Positions 53,074 through 63,824 of a DNA stretch of 64,000 nt are shown piece after piece. Below the pieces are notes generated by a model that was not told the origin of the DNA, made no database searches, and saw nothing but the letters and a program-made list of their open reading frames with translations. The position numbers and the translations under genes were made by a program. This DNA comes from JAFEDN01 sp963832945. GTDB lineage: Bacteria; Pseudomonadota; Gammaproteobacteria; Coxiellales; Coxiellaceae. The DNA lies in assembly GCA_963832945.1 (NCBI GenBank), contig CAWHVV010000007.1:310001-374000 (forward strand). Direction: 5' to 3'. The first letter of the stretch is position 1; every line of letters begins with the position of its first letter.

Positions 53074-56000
53074 CTATTCAACTCCTTCCGTATAATTTCC
53101 CGCCAGATTACCCAATTCGCGAATAGCCACGGAAATAATCGCGAACTCTTTTACACCGGTATTACGCAAATCAGTCAATATACTGCGCCAGCGTTCTACC
53201 AAATGTTGACGGCGTTCGAGCCAGGCGTCTACTTGCTCGACAATCGTGGATTCGGCGTTAATGCATTGTAGAACATTAGCCGTTAACTGCCGCTCCAGAG
53301 TATCCAGCTCCGCTTTATATGAGGATTTGGCTAAAAATACCCAGTAGCTATCGCCCCCCACATAAGCGTTAATCTGTTGACGGAACCAAACTAATTTTAG
53401 GCGGTCCAGTAAAATAAAATAAACTTGAGCAACGCGATTTATCTCGATTTTTTCACAATGAGCGACTTCAATAATATTTAAAGCGTGGTACATCGGTTCC
53501 GCACAAGCCACTCTCAAGGCGATATCCGGAGGAACATTCGCCGTGATCAATAGATCACGACGGGACTCCAAACGATCCTTGTCGTCCCCCAAAACGTATT
53601 TCGGTAAACGCCGGAACAAATAAATGATGGAATCGGCAAAATCCTTGATAACCGTCGGGAATGTCAATGCCCTGGCGGCGATACCGCAATAACCAGCGCG
53701 ATGCCCGCCGCACAAGAGTCACAGCCTCTTCATTAATTTGATACTGAACGGTTGCGTCGATCTTGTAGTCCAGCGACTCGATATCCACATAAAATTCCCC
53801 CATGTAAAAAATAGTGCGAGCCGCCGTGTAAGCACGCACCACCATCGGCACGGACGCGCCGGTTTCATCCTGCATTTGAAATACAAAGGTGACACCCATG
53901 TCGGCGACCAGGCGGTTACTCAGTTGCGTCGCAATAATTTCGCGCCTCAAACGGTGATGGTTCATCACTTCGCTATAATCTTTGCGTAACGGTATGGGGA
54001 ATAAATCTTTGATGCAATGGCTTAGATAAGGATCTTCCGGTAAATCCGAGTCGATAATTTGCTCTTTTAGCGTGGTTTTGCTATAAGCCAGCAAAATAGC
54101 CATTTCGGGTTTGGTCAGTCCCTGATTATCCATTTTTCTCTGCAGTAATTCTTTATTGCTCGGCAAAAATTCCAACTCACGATTGAGCTTTCCAGCCTGT
54201 TCCTGAGCAGTAATATGGCTGATAAATAAACCCAAATGACGTTTCGACAATGCGGATAACCAACTGATGGCGCGATTTTGCTGATAGTTATTTTGCAGCA
54301 CCAGATTCGCTACTTCATCCGTCATCGCTGCCAATAATTCATTGCGCTGCGTCTCGGTCATATTGCCGGCAGCAACCACCTGATTCAATAATATTTTGAT
54401 ATTGACTTCATGGTCCGAACAATCCACACCGCCGGAATTATCCACGAAATCAGTATTGATTTTGCCACCGCTTAATTCGTACTCAACCCGGCCCAACTGC
54501 GTACAACCGAGGTTGCCGCCTTCGACCACAACTTTTGAACGCAATTCATTCCCATTCACACGCACCGCGTCGTTGCTACGATCACCGACATCGAGATGGG
54601 ATTCGTTGCCGGCCTTCACATAAGTGCCTATACCGCCATTCCAGATCATATCCACCGGAGCTTTCAGAATAGCCCGGATTAATTCGGTAGGGACCACGAT
54701 GTCTTTATCGATACTCAGCGCTTTTTTAGCCGCGGCTGATAACGTAATCGATTTCACCGCGCGCGAATAAACGCCGCCTCCGGCGGAAATCAAATCCCGG
54801 TTGTAATCACTCCAGGTGGATCTGGGTAAATTGAATAAACGCTTTCTTTCGGCAAAACTGATTTCCGGATTGGGATCGGGATCCAGAAAAATATGCTGGT
54901 GATTAAATGCGGCTATTAACTTCAGATGTGGAGATAACAACATACCGTTTCCAAATACATCTCCACTCATATCGCCAATTCCAATCACGGTGACTTCCGC
55001 CTTATCGACATTCACACCCAATTCCTGAAATTGTCTCCTTGCCGAAACCCATGCGCCGCGAGCGGTAATGCCAATTTTTTTATGGTCATAACCCGTGGAA
55101 CCTCCGGAAGCAAAAGCATCTCCCAGCCAGTAATTTTTTTCCACCGCAATGCCGTTGGCGATATCAGAAAAAGTCGCCGTACCTTTATCGGCTGCGACGA
55201 CCAGATATGGGTCCGGCTCGTCATAGCAGAGACAATCGGCGGGAGGGATAATCTCATCCCCTTGCAAATTATCGGTAATATCCAGCAATCCATGGATGTA
55301 TTCACGGTAACAGGCGATACCTTCTTCCAGAATAGCTTCGCGCGGACCATCCGCCGGTAATTTTTTAGCAACAAATCCACCTTTGGCGCCGGTGGGTACA
55401 ATCAGGGCGTTCTTGACCTTTTGGGCTTTCATTAAACCCAAAACTTCAGTGCGGAAATCTTCACGGCGATCAGACCAGCGCAGCCCGCCGCGCGCGACTT
55501 TTCCGGCGCGCAGATGCACGCCTTCAAAGCGTGGCGAATAAATAAATATTTCGTATTGCGGCAACGGTAAAGGCATTTCAGGAATTTTACCGCTATCCAG
55601 TTTAAAGGTGAGATAGGGTTTGGCATGTCCAATGGTATCCGTCTGGAAATAATTAGTACGCAAAGTGGCATTGATCACGTTTAGGTAGCGTCGTAAAATC
55701 CGATCGTCGTCCAGACTGGTCACGCCATCCAATTGCTTGTAAATATTGCCTTCGAGGTTCGTAATTTTTTCAATGCGGTTTTCAATGTCTTGCGGAGCAA
55801 AGCGGTAATGAAACAATTCTACGATAAATCGGGCAATCGCAGCGTTGTTTACCAAAGCCTGACCAATATACTCATGGCTAAAAGTAAATCCGGTTTGCCG
55901 GAAATACCGTGAGTAAGCCCGCAACAGGGTAATTTCACGCCAGCTTAACTGCGATTCCAGCACTAACCGGTTGAAAGAGTCGTTTTCAGCCTCCCCCAGC

Positions 56001-57928
56001 CAGATTTTATTAAATGCCTGCTGGAAAATACCTTTTACCTGCTCGACTTCAAATTCCGGCTCACGGCTATAGGTCATGCCGAAATCATTAATCCAAATGG
56101 GGCCGCCTTCTTTGGGCGTTAGGCAATAGGGTTGTTCGCTCTCCACTCGTAAACCCATATTTTCCAGCATGGGGAGCGCATCGGATAATGATACCATGGC
56201 CTTGCTGTAAAGCTTAAAATGAATTTCGTTTTTCGAAGCTTTTAAAGGCCGGTAAAAACTCATACCCAGCATCTGCGGAGTCAACGTCTCAATATGTCGC
56301 AAATCAAAGATGGCATTTTCCGGGAGATAAGCTTCCCGGTAGCCCGCCGGAAAGGCGTTCCGGTATTGAATAAAGAGTGCAATACCACGTTCTTCACCGA
56401 AGTTTTCAATCAGACCGGCGCGGAGGCCATCCTGCCAGGATTGCCCCGTGTGAATAAGTTTTTGTTCAATCTGTTTTAAATCGTAGGGAGTTCTTTTATG
56501 AGAATCAACCCGGACAACATAATGAATCCGCACCAATAAAGAGGATGAAAATTGTGTGCTCAATCCCACTTCCAGACCCTGCAAATCCTCTTTCAGGATT
56601 TCCTGCATCCGCTGCACTAAATCAGCGCTAAAGTTTTCCCTGGGTACGTACACCAGACAGGAAATAAAACGCCCATACATGTCTTCACGAACAAATAAAC
56701 GAATTTTGTGGCGTTCCTGCAAATGTAAAATGTTTAGGCAGAGGGTAAATAACTCCTCGTTGGAAGCATGAAATAAATCATCCCGTGGCAACGTGGACAA
56801 AATGTGCAATAAATCCTTACCCGCATGACTGCGGGGCGGTAAACCCGATTGGGCGATAACCGCCTCAACCTTTTTACGAATCACCGGGATCATTTTCGGG
56901 CTGCCGGTATAAGCGCTGGAAGTATACAAACCAATAATCCAGCGTTCACGGATAAACCGGCCCTTACTATCAAAAATTTTTACTCCGACAGAATCGGTGT
57001 AGGAATGACGATGCACCGTTGATCGGGTATTTGTTTTGGATAATACCAGAACCTCTTTTGACATCGCTACCTGACGGGCGGCGGTCGGCAATTCAGAAAA
57101 ATACCGGACCATTTTACTATCGGAGCAATCTCTTAAGACACCCAAACCGGAGTTGACGTTCAGATGTAAGCTTTGTTCTTCTCCCTCACCCATGACATCA
57201 TACTCACGCACCCCCAAAAAGGTAAAATGATCTTCCAGTAACCATTCCAGAAAAGCGATGATCTCTTTGATCTGCGACTCATCATCCTTTGAGTCCCTTA
57301 AATCCTGGATGGTTTCTTTGACTTTTCCTTGCATGGCTTCCCAGTCACTGACCGCCAGACGCACGTCGGTTAATACCCGAATGATATTTGATCGAATTTT
57401 AACCAGTGCTTGTGGATCGACCTGACGGTCGATTTCCATGTATACCGGTGATTCTAATTTCGCCTGCTGGTGGCTTTCGGAGAACGGAAGGATATCAATG
57501 GCATTGCCTTCCTTATCGCGGATAACCTGCATACCCCCCATATGGATCATTAAGTGAACGGTCAATCCCATTCGATTCATTTCCATGCGCATGGAATCGA
57601 CCAGAAAAGGCATATCATCCGTCACCACTTCCATGATCGTATGTTCAGACTTCCAGCCATGTTCGCTAAACTGAGGATTAAATATCCGGACTTTCAACTC
57701 CCCCGGTTGCCGGCGCATCATGAGTTGCCAATGAGAAAGCGCGGCGCCGTATAAATCCTCAATATTGCGTATCTGCAGATCTTCCAGGGAGGAGTGGGCA
57801 TAATATAATTTAATAAATTTGATTAAAGCACTCACATCGGTATGCTTTTCCTCTCCTAACTGCCGTGCGTGGGAAATAATTTCACCAATTAAGATTTGCG
57901 GAGAAGCCTGTTGTTCAAAATCTATCAT
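53074..57928 (-). CDS. gdhB: NAD-specific glutamate dehydrogenase, large (180-kDa) class, one frameshift
   Basis: After correcting one base, a protein of 1617 residues, the length of the class of NAD-GDH first described in Streptomyces and Pseudomonas. It deaminates glutamate to 2-oxoglutarate. N-terminal ACT-like regulatory regions cover roughly residues 1-700. The catalytic core has GGLRWSDRREDFRTEVLGLM and NALIVPTGAKGGFVAKK, followed by GIGDMSGDVFGNGMLLS and MIWNGGIGTYVKA. The frame breaks at a plus-strand GGG (53657-53659) that appears one base too long. Dropping one base joins RYRRQGIDIP to TVIKDFADSIIYLFRRL. Glutamate is a major carbon source for Coxiella-like bacteria. Confidence 0.94.
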
Positions 57929-58170
57929 TGCGTACCTTTTTAATTGAATATCAAAAACTTAAAAACTACAGAGAACTGTTTCTTAAGAAAAGCTTAATAT
58001 AATATTAACTTTCGACTTGCAATTTAGCAAAATTTTAGTTATCATATTGTTAAATTGGCTTTTTTTAAAATGACAGGTTTCCCTGAATTTAGTTTTCACG
58101 ATTTTACTCTCCTGTTACCCAAAAAAAAAGCACCTTCGCTTTGGGTCGACTTACAATTAAGAGGTTAAGC

Positions 58171-58842
58171 ATGCGTATTTTACTGGTTGAGGATGATGAG
58201 CTGCTCGGTGATGGCATACGTACGGGTTTGAGGCATTATGGTTATACGGTGGATTGGGTTAAAGACGGGCGGTCGGCTCACCGGGTTTTGACCACACCCC
58301 ATGAAGATTTTGATGTCATCGTTCTCGATCTGGGATTGCCTAAAATGTCCGGACTGGATTTGCTGAAAAGTATACGGGAGCGGCATATAACTGTGCCGGT
58401 AGTCATTCTGACCGCGCGTGAATCGGTTGAGGACCGTGTTAAGGGTCTGGACGCGGGCGCGGACGATTATCTCACCAAACCTTTCGATCTGGACGAACTT
58501 TGCGCCCGTATGCGTGCCTTGCAACGCCGCTCCAAAGCGCGGGCAAACCCGGTGATCGGTTATGGAGACATCGAATTAGACCCGGCGTCGCACACCGTGC
58601 AACAGGCCGGAAAAGACGTACCCATCTCCCGCCGCGAATTCGCCCTGTTACAAAAATTACTTGAAAACACGGGTCGAGTGATTTCGAGAGAACAACTTAA
58701 TCAAACTTTGTATGGCTGGGGTGAAAATATTGACAGCAATGCACTCGAAGTACATATCCATAACTTGCGAAAACGCTTCGGAACACAATTAATACGAACT
58801 ATTCGCGGCGTAGGCTATATGATCTCGAAAGAAGAAACATGA
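58171..58842 (+). CDS. OmpR-family response regulator, QseB/PmrA type
   Basis: A regulator of about 223 residues. The receiver domain has acidic Glu7-Asp8-Asp9 in MRILLVEDDE, phosphoacceptor Asp53 in VLDLGLPKMSG, and the conserved lysine in DDYLTKPFDLDEL. The C-terminal winged helix is complete (ISRREFALLQKLLENTGRVI, HIHNLRKRFGTQLIRTIRGVGY). The ATG at 58171 follows TTAAGAGG; the upstream frame to 58141 is not conserved. The 240 bp upstream, back to the gdhB start, is AT-rich and should hold the promoters of both divergent genes; I see no other gene there. Confidence 0.93.
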   Translation: MRILLVEDDELLGDGIRTGLRHYGYTVDWVKDGRSAHRVLTTPHEDFDVIVLDLGLPKMSGLDLLKSIRERHITVPVVILTARESVEDRVKGLDAGADDYLTKPFDLDELCARMRALQRRSKARANPVIGYGDIELDPASHTVQQAGKDVPISRREFALLQKLLENTGRVISREQLNQTLYGWGENIDSNALEVHIHNLRKRFGTQLIRTIRGVGYMISKEET

Positions 58843-58846
58843 GAGC

Positions 58847-60280
58847 ATGACTCCTTCCATCCGCACATTTCTGCTGATTAATTTATTCCTCAGTGTGACA
58901 CTGATCACCTCTTTGGCTATTATCGGCAATCTCGTCCTGTCCCATAAAGATATTCAAAAGCAGCTGGATACGCAATTAGTCCACACCGCAATCAGTATCC
59001 AGGCCCTGCTGAGTCTGGAGTTGAAAGAAAATGATTTAAGTATGATTCAGAAGAGTCTGGATATTAACAGAAAAAAAAGCCTACGAAATCTGATCTCCCC
59101 TGCCAGTCTCGCGGCTCTGCCTAAAAATGCTCCTACAGGAGCGCATAATTTTTTTATCGAATTTCAGGTATGGGATGCCTCTCACACCCATTTATTGCTG
59201 CGATCCCCGGGCGCTCCTGAAACACCCTTTTCAGCGAGGAAACCAGGATTATCTAACGTCACTTTGGATAACCAGGCCTGGAGAGTCTATACCGTTGAAG
59301 ATGACATCACTCATTACGTCCTGATGATTGCCGAACATGTTAATTACCGGCAAGCATTGGAAAATCGTCTGACCCAGGATTCCATCTACATTATGCTACT
59401 CAGTTACCCTTTCCTGGCCTTATTAATCTGGTTCATTGTGGGTAAGGCTTTGCATATTTTAAAACGGGTCACTCAGGAAGTCAGTCATCGAGCGCCCAGT
59501 TATCTGGAATCTTTTGATCTAAAGGCTGTGCCGTCCGAAATTGTGCCGCTTATTGAGGCGCTTAACCATCTTTTCGGCCGTCTACGAGATGCTTTTGAAC
59601 GTGAAAAGCGGTTTACCGGGGATGCGGCTCATGAGCTGAAAACCCCTTTGGCAGCCATTAGCGCTCAGGCGCAAGCGGCTTTGCGGGTAAACTATCCCGT
59701 CGATCGTGAAACGCTGACTAAAATTTTAGAAGGCGTCAATCGCAGCAACCACATTATTCAACAGCTGCTCACCCTCAGCCGGATGGTTCCGGAAGCAGCC
59801 ACGCAGGATGCCACTGACTTCAGGCTGGCCCGCGAAATTGCGGATGTCGCCGCCATGCTGGCCCCTGAAGCCATACAAAAAAATATAGAATTAGAATTTT
59901 TATCTCCTGATAATACCGCCACTGTTCATGGAAACTCCACCGCAATCGGAATTCTTATCAGAAATCTGATTGATAACGCTATCCGTTATACTCCCCGCAA
60001 TGGCTGGGTCACTATTGATATTAAAGATACCCCTAATGAAGTGACTTTTGTGGTGACTGATAGCGGACCGGGTATTCCTCCGGAATTACGTGGACGGGTA
60101 TTTGAAAGATTTTATCGGATTGTCGGTAATCAAAGCCCTGGCAGCGGCCTGGGATTGGGAATTGTCCAGCAAATTGCTAAATTACACGGAGCAGAAGTTG
60201 TATTATTGACCCCGGAGTCAGGAACCGGGCTGGAAGTTCGAGTAACATTCAGGACTTTGAATAAAAGACTATCGGAATGA
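58847..60280 (+). CDS. Sensor histidine kinase, QseC/PmrB type
   Basis: A 477-residue membrane kinase forming a pair with the regulator 4 bp upstream. Transmembrane segments lie at about residues 5-31 and 178-198, enclosing a periplasmic sensor of about 145 residues with no acidic iron motif that I can see. The phosphoacceptor is His262 in FTGDAAHELKTPLAAI. The ATP lid is complete: the N box with LIRNLIDNAIRYTPRNGWV, the G1 box DSGPGIPPELRGRVFERFYR, and the G2 box GSGLGLGIVQQIAKLHGA. Its last codons merge with a fragment of the structured repeat. Confidence 0.93.
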   Translation: MTPSIRTFLLINLFLSVTLITSLAIIGNLVLSHKDIQKQLDTQLVHTAISIQALLSLELKENDLSMIQKSLDINRKKSLRNLISPASLAALPKNAPTGAHNFFIEFQVWDASHTHLLLRSPGAPETPFSARKPGLSNVTLDNQAWRVYTVEDDITHYVLMIAEHVNYRQALENRLTQDSIYIMLLSYPFLALLIWFIVGKALHILKRVTQEVSHRAPSYLESFDLKAVPSEIVPLIEALNHLFGRLRDAFEREKRFTGDAAHELKTPLAAISAQAQAALRVNYPVDRETLTKILEGVNRSNHIIQQLLTLSRMVPEAATQDATDFRLAREIADVAAMLAPEAIQKNIELEFLSPDNTATVHGNSTAIGILIRNLIDNAIRYTPRNGWVTIDIKDTPNEVTFVVTDSGPGIPPELRGRVFERFYRIVGNQSPGSGLGLGIVQQIAKLHGAEVVLLTPESGTGLEVRVTFRTLNKRLSE

Positions 60281-60306
60281 AGAAGGGGGAGAATCGCGAT
60301 CCCCCC
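60272..60306 (+). repeat. Fragment of the structured repeat (hairpin 3) at the kinase stop codon
   Basis: The segment reads ATCGGAATGAAG, then AAGGGGGAGAATCGCG and ATCCCCCCC. It matches the middle of the copy at 44398 (CTCGGAATGAAGGGGGAGAATC plus its C-rich partner arm), and the kinase stop TGA is the TGA within GGAATGA. It sits between the convergent kinase and RRM genes, where a hairpin could serve as a terminator for both. Confidence 0.5.
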
Positions 60307-60325
60307 CTCCTGGCAAAAAGGCTAA

Positions 60326-60726
60326 TTAATAACCGCCGCGTCCGCCGCCGTTGCCACCGCGGGAATCGCGATCGCGGTTGCCGCCGTCGCGACGAGCTCC
60401 AAAGCCGCCGCCGATCTGCCGCCGCCTGAACGGCCCATACCGCCGCCCATACCGCCGCCGCCGCCGCCTTCACGTTCTTTGGGAGGCTTGGCAATGCTGA
60501 CTTTAACGGTACGGCCATCAATTTCCTTACCATTCATTTCCTGAACAGCCTGTTGGGCCGCATTTTCGCTTTCAAAAGTAATAAAGCCAAACCCTTTTGA
60601 ACGATTTGTAGCACGGTCTATTACAATCACTGTACTAGAAATCTGCCCAAATTTACCAAAGTGTTGTGCCAATTGATCTTCAGCGGTCCTGTAGGACAAA
60701 TTACCTACATATATTTTATTAGTCAT
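60326..60726 (-). CDS. RRM RNA-binding protein with glycine-rich tail, one frameshift
   Basis: A small RNA-binding protein of 133 residues after correction. The single RRM domain has RNP2 KIYVGNLSY and RNP1 KGFGFITFES. A glycine-rich tail follows, as in cyanobacterial and proteobacterial Rbp cold-response proteins. The tail is shifted at about 60416-60420. The present frame yields an alanine-rich end (AAALELVATAATAIA). Adding one base yields GGGFGARRDGGNRDRDSRGG and ends GGY with a stop at 60326-60328, as expected for the family. It is divergent from the addB-like gene, with a 446-bp spacer. Confidence 0.88.
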
Positions 60727-60901
60727 GTTTAAATACTCTCATACAAAATGTCAAAAAATGCATAGCAAATCATTCAAAAGAGAGCATAAAACAGCCCGCT
60801 CAAAATGCTCGCAACGCTACCCTTTGTTAATTTAGCATATCCAATATTTTTTGTCTACAGGAAGCTCATGAGTATAAAGCAGGATTTTAGCGTCTAAAAA
60901 G

Positions 60902-60924
60902 TTATTCACAAATTCTGTGGATAA
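60902..60924. other. Inverted pair of DnaA-box-like 9-mers in a long spacer
   Basis: TTATTCACA at 60902-60910 and TGTGGATAA at 60916-60924 (the complement of the consensus DnaA box TTATCCACA) face each other across five bases. A third weaker match, TTATCCCAC, begins near 60955. An AT-rich stretch follows to about 61080. The surrounding spacer, 60727-61172, has no gene I can support and must contain the promoters of the two divergent genes. No dnaA, dnaN or gidA lies nearby, so it is not obviously the chromosomal origin. Confidence 0.4.
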
Positions 60925-61172
60925 CTTTGTGAGTATCCCGGATAAATCTCATAATTATCCCACTAATCTGCGGACTTAGAACAAATTGGGCCGATTTTAG
61001 CCATGATAATAATTTTTAAATTAATCAAATAGTTACTTAAATTTTTTTTATTTTTATTCTATCCCTATAGAATATTTGGCTCAAAACGTTATAATCGTTT
61101 CCATTGATTTGGACCCTGTGTGCAAAACGGATATGGCAACTTTCCGATAATTTTGAGTTAATTAAACTAAAT

Positions 61173-63824
61173 ATGGATACACTCGTACTCACGGCGAACA
61201 GGCGATTAGCTGAAATCATTCGTCAGGATTATGCCGCACAACAACAAATCCACAACCTTCGGGTATGGGAGACTCCTGCCATACTGCCATTGCAAACCTG
61301 GCTTCAAACTCTTTGGCGCTCTCATCCTCTGGAATCCGATCTCCTGTTGACTCCACGACAGGAACAGCAACTATGGTCTGAAATTATTCAGAAAACCTGT
61401 CACTCTGCCTATCCTCTGCTTCACGTCGATAATACTGTCCAATTGGTCCAGCGAGCCTGGGAATTATTTAATCATTGGGAACTTTCATTAGAAATGCTGA
61501 AAAGCGAGACCACATCGGCAGAAGTCACTCTGTTTGTGCATTGGGTCGAACAGTTCATGGATCGTTGCCGCGGGCAACACTGGTTGAGCGAAGCGGAATT
61601 GCCTCTTCGTCTTCAGCTTATCCGGCACGCGCCATCCGTGAAAAAAATAGTACTTACCGGTTTTGATGAAATATCACCCGCTTACGAGCGCTTATTTAAG
61701 ACACACGATCAAAGCACTACCGTTGAATGGGTGAATAATTGGCATCCTTTCCCGATGGCGGATCAGGATATAAATATGGCGTCATCTGCGGTAATAGCGC
61801 CGAGTCTGGAATCGGAAATTATGCAAATGGCTCAATGGGCAAAAAAATGTCTCGAAGCCTCCCCCCGGCGGCACATTGGTTGCATCGTTCCGCAATTGAC
61901 GACCCATCGGTCTTTAACTCTGAGTATTTTTACCCGTATTTTTGCCCCTGAAAATATCCTTCCCGGCGTATTGCCTTCGGAATTGCCATTCAACATTTCC
62001 GGTGGCCAAAGTCTCGACCAGTTTGAAATAATTCGGTTGGCTCTCCGGGCGCTGTCGCTTGATCCGACGAAAATAGCGATAGAGTCACTCAGTTATCTGC
62101 TGCAGTCCCCTTATCTCTGTCAAAACGAAAGCGATATTAATTTAGGCGCGCAACTGGACGCGCAATGCCGCGCTCTGGGTGGATTCGAATTGCCGTTGAC
62201 GGTTTTATTTAGCGCGATGGCACACTGCCAGGCAGATTATCCCGGGCACACGTGGCTACAGCGCTGGCGCGCATACGCGGCCCTCAGTACGGTTTCTGAG
62301 AGTTTGCAATTACCCAGCGCCTGGATAGAGCATTTCAGCCAACAATTAACCGCGTTGGGATGGCCGGGAGGCCGGGGTTTGAATAGCCTTGAGTATCAGC
62401 TTATCCAGCGATGGCGGGAGCTCTTAGTCGAATTAGCCGAACTGGATATGATTAGTGGAAATGTCACTCGCACGAAGGCGCTGCATTGCCTGCAACGTTT
62501 AGCCGCGCAAACAATTTTTCAACCCCAAACCGAATCGAAAAGTCCCATTCAAATTCTCGGAGTCCTGGAAAGCAGTGGTTTTTATTTTGATGCGATGTGG
62601 GTGATGGGCATGGACGATCGAAACTGGCCGCCGCCCGCAGAACCCAATCCCTTTCTACCCTATCCATTGCAAACGCGACGGCAAATGCCCCACGCCTCGA
62701 CGCAACGCGAACTGATTTACGCACAACGAATCACCCAACGTTTATTAAATTCCGCCGGGGAAATCTGGTTAAGCTGCTCCCCGGCAGAACCGGATCAACC
62801 CGTGCGTTTTAGCCGTTTACTTCAGCCATTGCCGCTGAGTACAGCGGCAATGGCTGAAGATTCACAGAACTTTCCGCCCTTCCTCTCTTACGCTGAAAAT
62901 ATTTTTGTATCCGCCCGCAAGGAAACTTTGCCGGAAGAGCAGGCTCCCGAGGTCGCTCTGACTGAAAAAGTTGGCGGCGGCAGTGGGATATTGACGCGAC
63001 AGGCGGAATGCCCATTTCGTGCTTTTGCTACTTTCCGGCTTAACGCCGTGGCGCTGGAGGAGCCCTCGTTAGGCATCTCCGCCCGCCAACATGGCATACT
63101 GATCCATAACGCTCTGGAATATATCTGGAAAACTCTTGGTAACCAGCAAAACCTGTTAAAGATGAATGACGCGGCTTTGCAAAAAATGCTGACGGAAATA
63201 GTCGATTGCGTGTCAGAAGAATTATTATTGCAGCAGGAATCGCCATTTACTTCTATTGAAAAAAAACGATTAATCACTTTGTTGACTGAGTGGCTGGCGC
63301 TGGAAAAAAAGCGGCCGCCGTTTCAGGTCATTGAACAGGAAACTGAACATACACTGGAATTATCGAGTTTGCGTCTGCGAATGAAAATTGACCGTATTGA
63401 CCAGCTCGAAAATGGCGGCCAGTTGCTCATTGATTATAAAACCGGGTTAACCAGCATACAGGACTGGTTGACAGAGCGTTTGCGACAACCGCAGTTACCT
63501 TTATATGCTTTAAATATCTGTCACCCACAAAAACTGGTGGGATTGGCTTTCGCGCAATTGCACGTCAGTAAACCGGGGTTTAAGGGGCTGCATGAGGAAT
63601 CTCTCGACACCGCGCGTTATTTCCCGTCGGGGATCATCAATGTCGATAGCCACAAGGAATACTTTGCACCCAGAACATGGACGGAGTTACTGAAGTATTG
63701 GCGTACTGCGCTGGAAAAATTGGCCGACGAATTTCAGCACGGCTTTGCAGAGGTTGATCCCGCCGATAATGGAACGCCCTGCCAAACATGTGATTTACAG
63801 TCTCTTTGCAGGGTTCAATTATGA
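61173..63824 (+). CDS. AddB-like PD-(D/E)XK nuclease with predicted iron-sulfur cluster
   Basis: A protein of about 883 residues starting MDTLVLTANRRLAEIIRQDY, related to the AddB/RexB-type partner of AddAB recombination nucleases (the group called probable DNA repair protein in gammaproteobacteria). The N-terminal part resembles an inactivated helicase. The C-terminal nuclease has LLIDYKTGLTSIQDW with the Asp and Lys of PD-(D/E)XK. Cysteines in RQAECPFRAFATFR and CQTCDLQSLCRV are placed as in the 4Fe-4S nucleases. Residues 550-562 (LQPLPLSTAAMAE) are encoded by a perfect palindrome of the mobile repeat family. Its stop overlaps the next gene as ATGA. The start replaces a longer, unconserved upstream frame. 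Confidence 0.87.
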   Translation: MDTLVLTANRRLAEIIRQDYAAQQQIHNLRVWETPAILPLQTWLQTLWRSHPLESDLLLTPRQEQQLWSEIIQKTCHSAYPLLHVDNTVQLVQRAWELFNHWELSLEMLKSETTSAEVTLFVHWVEQFMDRCRGQHWLSEAELPLRLQLIRHAPSVKKIVLTGFDEISPAYERLFKTHDQSTTVEWVNNWHPFPMADQDINMASSAVIAPSLESEIMQMAQWAKKCLEASPRRHIGCIVPQLTTHRSLTLSIFTRIFAPENILPGVLPSELPFNISGGQSLDQFEIIRLALRALSLDPTKIAIESLSYLLQSPYLCQNESDINLGAQLDAQCRALGGFELPLTVLFSAMAHCQADYPGHTWLQRWRAYAALSTVSESLQLPSAWIEHFSQQLTALGWPGGRGLNSLEYQLIQRWRELLVELAELDMISGNVTRTKALHCLQRLAAQTIFQPQTESKSPIQILGVLESSGFYFDAMWVMGMDDRNWPPPAEPNPFLPYPLQTRRQMPHASTQRELIYAQRITQRLLNSAGEIWLSCSPAEPDQPVRFSRLLQPLPLSTAAMAEDSQNFPPFLSYAENIFVSARKETLPEEQAPEVALTEKVGGGSGILTRQAECPFRAFATFRLNAVALEEPSLGISARQHGILIHNALEYIWKTLGNQQNLLKMNDAALQKMLTEIVDCVSEELLLQQESPFTSIEKKRLITLLTEWLALEKKRPPFQVIEQETEHTLELSSLRLRMKIDRIDQLENGGQLLIDYKTGLTSIQDWLTERLRQPQLPLYALNICHPQKLVGLAFAQLHVSKPGFKGLHEESLDTARYFPSGIINVDSHKEYFAPRTWTELLKYWRTALEKLADEFQHGFAEVDPADNGTPCQTCDLQSLCRVQL
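62821..62858. repeat. Perfect 17-bp hairpin of the repeat family, in frame inside the addB-like gene
   Basis: TTCAGCCATTGCCGCTG, loop AGTA, then the exact complement. It equals the terminal hairpin of the structured repeat with paired substitutions (compare CAGCCATTTCCGCTG AGTA at 44398 and CAGCAATTCCCGCTG GGTA at 14957). The frame stays open through it and it adds about 13 residues between the helicase-like and nuclease parts. Confidence 0.7.

Noticed and set aside
60902..61080. Chromosomal replication origin
   Set aside because: Only two good DnaA boxes, and no dnaA, dnaN, gidA or similar origin-linked genes in the neighbourhood.
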